From NCBI GenBank assembly GCA_023402395.1, contig JAEYGI010000040.1, forward strand, positions 992,001 through 1,056,000: a stretch of DNA of 64,000 nt. The letters run 5' to 3'. The notes under the pieces are model-generated. The model was not told where the DNA came from. It ran no database searches and worked only from the letters and a program-made list of their open reading frames with translations. This DNA comes from Bacillota bacterium. Its GTDB lineage: Bacteria > Bacillota > UBA4882 > UBA8346. Shown here one piece after another: positions 59,734-64,000 of this stretch. The position numbers and the translations under genes are program-made. Position 1 is the first letter of the stretch, and each line of letters begins with the position of its first letter.

Positions 59734-60831
59734 CTATTTCTGAACGGCTACTTCTCTTTGAAATTTTTCAATCCAGGCCGCCTTATTCGCATTGATGTAT
59801 GCCCAGTCAAACTTTTTCAGGGAATTCATCGCTTTCAAGCCGTAAGCCAGATATTCTTTCTTTTCATCCGACATTTTGGCGTTTTTATGGGTGGGGGCTT
59901 CGTTTAATTTGTCGGCGACCTGGCTCTGCACGGCCTCGCTGGTAAAATAATTGACATAGAGCTGAGCCAGTTCCGGGTTTTTGCAGTTCTTCACGACATT
60001 GATGGTAGCGGCGGCCGAGAAATCGCCCTCCGCGGGATTTACCCACTTGACGTCCAAGCCTGACTTTCTCAGGGTCGGCATATTCATATCCATAAACACG
60101 GCCACTCCGATCTCCCCGGTGGTGAAAGCGGTTTGAACCTCGGAACTGGCAAGATACCATTGCTTCACATTGTCTTTGTTGGCTTTAAGCAGTTTAAACC
60201 CGGGTTCAACATTGGTTGCGCTGCCCCCCGATTTTTCCGCCAAAGTGATCAGCAGATAAGGTCCTGCCGTGGAAGCCATGTCCGGCAGGGAAAGCTGTCC
60301 GTTATACTTGCCGCTGAACAGGTCCTTGTAGGATTTCGGAGCTACTTTCACCGTAGCCGCATCATAAATAATACCGTATCGCACTACGGAATAGCAGGGG
60401 CCGTAACCATCGGAATTTTTGGCGAAATCATAAAGGTTTTTGAGGTTTGTGACCACCTTCGGGTCAATTTTTTCAAAAAGGCCCTTCTTGTTTCCGAGGT
60501 CCGCGAAAATGTCCGTCATCAGGACCACGTCAATTTCCGGGTTTTTCATTTGCGCCATAATTTTATTCAACCGGTCGGAGTTACCGCTGGTTTCATCGAT
60601 TACAACCTTACAGTTATAGGTCTCTTCGAAGTTTTTGGACAACTCTTTTACTTTGGCCGCCGTAAAACCCCAGGTTGCCACAACCAAGGTGGCCCCTTTA
60701 AAATCCTTGGCCGTTTTCGGGGACTGTTTGGCGGCGGCAACCGGGGAACCGCCGCCGCAACTGGCTACGGTTACGGCAAACATAACAATGGCCAGAATGG
60801 CAGCCATTATTGGGTGGTTTTTTTTAATCAT
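59734..60831 (-). CDS. potD: PotD-like extracellular solute-binding lipoprotein
   Basis: A 365-residue substrate-binding protein of the spermidine/putrescine group. The lipobox TVASC puts a lipidated Cys at about residue 25, after a signal peptide. LVVATWGFTAAKVKELSKNFEETYNCKV and PDMASTAGPYLLITLAEKSGG are typical of family-1/PotD binding proteins. The true ligand is unsure, because the operon begins with adenine deaminase. It is the last gene of the operon, 20 bases after potA. Confidence 0.85.
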   Translation of the reverse strand: MIKKNHPIMAAILAIVMFAVTVASCGGGSPVAAAKQSPKTAKDFKGATLVVATWGFTAAKVKELSKNFEETYNCKVVIDETSGNSDRLNKIMAQMKNPEIDVVLMTDIFADLGNKKGLFEKIDPKVVTNLKNLYDFAKNSDGYGPCYSVVRYGIIYDAATVKVAPKSYKDLFSGKYNGQLSLPDMASTAGPYLLITLAEKSGGSATNVEPGFKLLKANKDNVKQWYLASSEVQTAFTTGEIGVAVFMDMNMPTLRKSGLDVKWVNPAEGDFSAAATINVVKNCKNPELAQLYVNYFTSEAVQSQVADKLNEAPTHKNAKMSDEKKEYLAYGLKAMNSLKKFDWAYINANKAAWIEKFQREVAVQK

Positions 60832-60851
60832 CGTTCGCTCTCCTATTCCGT

Positions 60852-61913
60852 TTAATTTTTATAGATGAGAAGCTTATGGGAAGGAAACGCAACCGTGATT
60901 GCATCACCGATCTCATGGCTTTCATTATCATAAACAGTAACAAATACAGTTTCGGCGAAGATGCCGTCGAGCTCCAGGCGGGTAACCGTTCCCTTATAAG
61001 TAACATTCTTGACGGTTCCCGACAGTGCGTTTTCGGAGCTTTTTCCGGTCAGGGAAATATTTTCCGGACGTATGGACAGGGTAACGCTGTCACCTGAAGC
61101 CAATTCGGCGCTGTCCACCCCGGTTAAAAGCAACTCCTGTTCCGAACATGCCACGCTTACTCTCGAACCATCAATCCGTTTCACTTTTCCGGTGATAAAA
61201 TTGGCAAATCCCATAAAATCCCCCACGAACAAATTGGCGGGCCGGTCAAAAACTTCCTTGGGCGTGCCAACCTGCAGGATTTTCCCGGCTTTCATTACGA
61301 TGACCCGGTCAGCGAGGGAGATTGCTTCTTCCTGATCGTGGGTTACAATGATGGTGGTGATGCCCAGTTCACGATGAATGCGTTTGATCTCCAACTGCAT
61401 TTCCACCCGGAGCTTTGCGTCCAGATTCGATAACGGCTCGTCCAGCAGCAGAACAGTCGGTTCGGTGACCAGCGCGCGGGCCAAGGCAACCCGCTGCTGC
61501 TGTCCGCCGGAAAGCTCCCGCGGGTACCGCTTTTCCATTCCGGTCATTTTTACCAGTTCAAAAATTTGGGCAACTTTTTCTTTGATAATGTTCTTGGCAA
61601 GCTTTTGCATTTCTAAGCCGAAAGCGATGTTGTCAAAGGTGTTCATATGCGGAAACAGCGCGTAGTTCTGAAAGAAGACGCCCATCTTTCGTTTATAGGC
61701 GGGAATATGGTTCATTTCTCTGCCGTCGACCAGGATGGAACCTTCGTAGTGGTCGGTAAATCCCGCAATCAGGTTCAGAATGGTTGTTTTGCCGCAGCCG
61801 CTTCCGCCCAGCAGGGCCACCATTTCCCCGTTCCTTACCTGAAGATTGATGTTATCCACGGCTGTAAAATCGCCGTACTTTTTCGTAAGACTCCTCAATT
61901 CCAAGGATGCCAT
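60852..61913 (-). CDS. potA: Spermidine/putrescine-type ABC transporter ATPase
   Basis: A 353-residue ATPase. Walker A GGSGCGKTT, Q-loop FQNYALFPHM, signature LSGGQQQRVALARAL, Walker B LLLDEPLSNLD and the switch THDQEEA are all intact, with a C-terminal TOBE domain (from about 235). Length and layout are those of PotA. It lies between potC and potD. Confidence 0.92.
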   Translation of the reverse strand: MASLELRSLTKKYGDFTAVDNINLQVRNGEMVALLGGSGCGKTTILNLIAGFTDHYEGSILVDGREMNHIPAYKRKMGVFFQNYALFPHMNTFDNIAFGLEMQKLAKNIIKEKVAQIFELVKMTGMEKRYPRELSGGQQQRVALARALVTEPTVLLLDEPLSNLDAKLRVEMQLEIKRIHRELGITTIIVTHDQEEAISLADRVIVMKAGKILQVGTPKEVFDRPANLFVGDFMGFANFITGKVKRIDGSRVSVACSEQELLLTGVDSAELASGDSVTLSIRPENISLTGKSSENALSGTVKNVTYKGTVTRLELDGIFAETVFVTVYDNESHEIGDAITVAFPSHKLLIYKN

Positions 61914-61930
61914 CGAGCGGACCCCCTAAA

Positions 61931-62725
61931 TTACTTTAAAAACATATCCAAGCCGGTCATTTTTTCCAATAAAACGATCAATCCCAGCGACATCAGAATC
62001 AAAACAGTGGAAATCGAAGCCAGGGTCGGGTCAAAGGAAAACTCCATATAATTCATGATCCGGATCGGCAAAGTCACGAACGTCGGCGAGTTTAGCAAGC
62101 CGCTCAGCACCGCTTCGTCGAAGGAATATAAAAACGAGAGCATTGCGCCGGCGATTACACCGGGTTTGATCAAGGGAAGGGTTACTTTGAAGAACGTCTG
62201 CACCGGACTGGCGCCGAGGCTGGCCGCGGCATTTTCCAGAGTCCAGTTAAAGCCGGAGAGCACCGACAGAGTATTCCGGATAATATAAGGCATGATGATG
62301 ATCAGGTGCCCCAGGAGGATTTTGAGCATTCCCGGGACAGAGCCAATCTGGCTGAAAATTTGCAGTAAAACAAAGGCAAACGCAATGGAAGGAATGTACA
62401 TCGGCGAAGTGAAGAAGGCAACCAACAGTTCTCGGCCATTAAACCGGTGCCTGCTCACACTCAGGGCGGCCGTTACGCCAAGCAAGATATCGATTCCGGT
62501 CGCAATCACGGCCACTTCGACACTGTTGATGAATCCGCTTAAAAAGTTGGTGGATGAACTAAAAATATTCAAATACCATACCAAAGAAACCCCTTTGGGA
62601 GGGAAAACCACCAGCGGCGTTGGACTGAAAGAGGCCAACATGATCACAGCTAACGGCGCCAGCAGAAAAACAAAAACCATGATGGCGATTGTCCTGGAGA
62701 ACCATCCCACCCGCGCGTCAGACAC
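61931..62725 (-). CDS. potC: ABC transporter permease (PotC type)
   Basis: A 264-residue permease with six membrane helices and the EAA-type coupling motif ENAAASLGASPVQTFFKVTLPLIKPG. LAPLAVIMLASFSP at the start is typical of PotC. It starts at GTG 62725 with GGGGGTGA upstream, overlapping potB by 8 bases; a longer open frame reaches 62767 but lies within potB. Confidence 0.9.
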   Translation of the reverse strand: MSDARVGWFSRTIAIMVFVFLLAPLAVIMLASFSPTPLVVFPPKGVSLVWYLNIFSSSTNFLSGFINSVEVAVIATGIDILLGVTAALSVSRHRFNGRELLVAFFTSPMYIPSIAFAFVLLQIFSQIGSVPGMLKILLGHLIIIMPYIIRNTLSVLSGFNWTLENAAASLGASPVQTFFKVTLPLIKPGVIAGAMLSFLYSFDEAVLSGLLNSPTFVTLPIRIMNYMEFSFDPTLASISTVLILMSLGLIVLLEKMTGLDMFLK

Positions 62726-63557
62726 GTTTTTCACCCCCAACTTTCTGATTGGCACCGGCTGTCGCATAGGTGGCCACTAACAGAATGATCAAAATGGTAA
62801 ACAATAATATATAACTGATTGCGGAGGCAAACCCCCAGTTGAAGTTGATATTGACTTCCTGAAAGACCATCGTGCTCATCATCCGGAATTTTGATCCGCC
62901 CAGTAATTTCGGGGTGACATACGAGGTCATGCTCATGGTGAATACCAAAATACATCCGGAAATGATCCCGGGCGCGCTCAACGGCAGAATCACCCTGAAA
63001 AATGTTTGCAGCGGACTGGCGTTCAGACTGTACGCAGCGCGTTCAAGATTGCGATCGATATTTTGAATTACTCCGGTAATCGAAAGAATCATATACGGAA
63101 TCAATAGATGGACCAGCCCGATAATCACCGCGGTTGACGTATTCAATATCACCAGGGGTTGTTGGATCAGTCCGATTGCCAGCAGCAATTGGTTTAGAAG
63201 GCCCCTGCCGCCCAAGATGACCATCCATCCGTAAGAGCGGACTACCGCGCTGACCAGGAACGGAAAGATAATCACAATCATCAGCACATTTTTCAGCTTT
63301 GATTTGGTTCTGGCCATGAAATAAGCGGTGGGATATCCCAGTAGCAGCGAAATCGCGGTCACCTTGAGAGAAACGATAATCGTCGCTTTTAAAATATTGA
63401 GGTACATGCCGTCACTGAAAAATTTCTGAAAATATTTGACTCCGTCGGCTTTCAACGTGCCGATCAGGGTATAGGCCATGGGAATCACAAAAAATGCCGT
63501 CAGGGCCAGCACCGTCGGTAACGCGAGCAGCAAAACCTCTTTTTTCTGTTTTGTCAT
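62718..63557 (-). CDS. potB: ABC transporter permease (PotB type)
   Basis: A 279-residue permease with six membrane helices and the coupling motif ERAAYSLNASPLQTFFRVILPLSAPG. FFVIPMAYTLIGTLK near the start and YVTPKLLGGSKFRMMSTMVFQEV near the end match PotB. It begins 6 bases after the ade stop, so the five genes ade-potBCAD form one operon. Confidence 0.9.
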   Translation of the reverse strand: MTKQKKEVLLLALPTVLALTAFFVIPMAYTLIGTLKADGVKYFQKFFSDGMYLNILKATIIVSLKVTAISLLLGYPTAYFMARTKSKLKNVLMIVIIFPFLVSAVVRSYGWMVILGGRGLLNQLLLAIGLIQQPLVILNTSTAVIIGLVHLLIPYMILSITGVIQNIDRNLERAAYSLNASPLQTFFRVILPLSAPGIISGCILVFTMSMTSYVTPKLLGGSKFRMMSTMVFQEVNINFNWGFASAISYILLFTILIILLVATYATAGANQKVGGEKRV

Positions 63558-63563
63558 TGTTGC

Positions 63564-64000
63564 TTAGATCCCGTCATCCAAATATTTTGCCACCAACGGC
63601 AAGAAGGTTTTGGTGGTTACATCGATAATTCCCATATCGGTCAGTTTAACCTCCGGCGAAACGGCAAGCGCCATCAAGGTCAGAAAAGTCAACGGTTCCT
63701 CATGGTTCAATCCCATCATTTCGGAAATTCGGTTAAATTCACTGAATTTCCGCGACAGGGTTTGAAGATCGTCCTCGCACATAAGCCCCGCGATTGGAAG
63801 CGGAATGGAACAAAGCACCTGTCCGTCCCGGACGGCCGCGATACCGCCGCCAGCCGAAATCACAGTATTGGCCGCCAAGCTCAAATCCTGATCGTTGCTT
63901 GCGTACACCGTCAGGTTATGGCAGTCATGGGCATAGGTAGTCGCAATCGCTCCCCTGAATCCCGAGAGATTCCCCAAGAGCGCGACGCCCCGGTTGTTAT
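63564..64000 (-). CDS. ade: Adenine deaminase, C-terminal part (5' partial at window edge)
   Basis: The last 145 residues of a protein that continues beyond 64000. RGAIATTYAHDCHNLTVY, DQDLSLAANTVISAGGGIA and PLPIAGLMCED are the C-terminal adenine deaminase (Ade-C) signatures. The enzyme converts adenine to hypoxanthine and ammonia. It leads the potBCAD genes and ties this part of the island to purine use. Confidence 0.88.
   Translation of the reverse strand, partial: NNRGVALLGNLSGFRGAIATTYAHDCHNLTVYASNDQDLSLAANTVISAGGGIAAVRDGQVLCSIPLPIAGLMCEDDLQTLSRKFSEFNRISEMMGLNHEEPLTFLTLMALAVSPEVKLTDMGIIDVTTKTFLPLVAKYLDDGI

Overview
The window comes from an endospore-forming member of the Bacillota (Firmicutes), probably an anaerobe. 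Direct signs are a sporulation operon (spoIIP, spoVAE-type, DUF1614), Gram-positive marker genes (Asp23, fakA/fakB, yqeG/yqeH, an ispH-S1 fusion), an Rrf2-iscS-iscU-mnmA operon and a 2-hydroxyacyl-CoA dehydratase-type activase. Two things hint at a two-membrane cell: the C-terminal end of a probable outer-membrane beta-barrel at the left edge, and an ECF sigma/anti-sigma/RseB-like trio. GlnRS in a Bacillota background also stands out. Base composition looks close to 50% GC by eye. Starts at TTG or GTG behind good Shine-Dalgarno sites are common, so many starts here differ from the longest open frame. No rRNA, tRNA, CRISPR array, transposase or phage gene was seen.

Layout. 1-8.9 kb: barrel fragment, diguanylate cyclase behind a 21-bp tandem array, ECF sigma operon, intergenic composite inverted repeat, LysM coat-like protein, EamA permease, Asp/Glu racemase, mug. 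8.8-11.8 kb: activase plus two DUF2229-type proteins. 12-15.3 kb: five-gene sporulation operon with two DUF3189 paralogues. 15.4-23 kb: housekeeping genes (ispH-S1, cmk, coaD, rsmD, fakB, fakA, asp23). 23.1-24.5 kb: rpmB and prs on the plus strand. 24.8-35.9 kb: yqeH, yqeG, hslO, mltG, DUF1292, second copy of the composite repeat, ruvX, two large envelope proteins, an AI-2E-family permease with a start problem at an A9 tract, then mnmA. 35.9-44.2 kb: iscU, iscS, Rrf2 regulator, racemase-like protein, rarA, secreted protein, CheY-like protein, orphan starch-binding domain, glnS. 44.3-47.6 kb: second 21-bp array, DUF1254 gene, deacetylase-amidase fusion.

47.8-64 kb is the most unusual part. A nine-gene minus-strand operon joins diaminopropionate ammonia-lyase (ygeX), a YgeY-type hydrolase, a complete stand-alone ECF transporter (S, T and two ATPases), a hydantoin racemase, a hydantoinase/dihydropyrimidinase and a D-aminoacylase. 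Its likely regulator (57.7-59.5 kb) is built like a sigma-54 activator but lacks the GAFTGA loop, and the operon has a sigma-A-like promoter with a perfect palindrome upstream. Beyond it lies an adenine deaminase-potBCAD operon. Together this looks like an anaerobic catabolic island for purine-derived or hydantoin-type nitrogen compounds, with its own importers.
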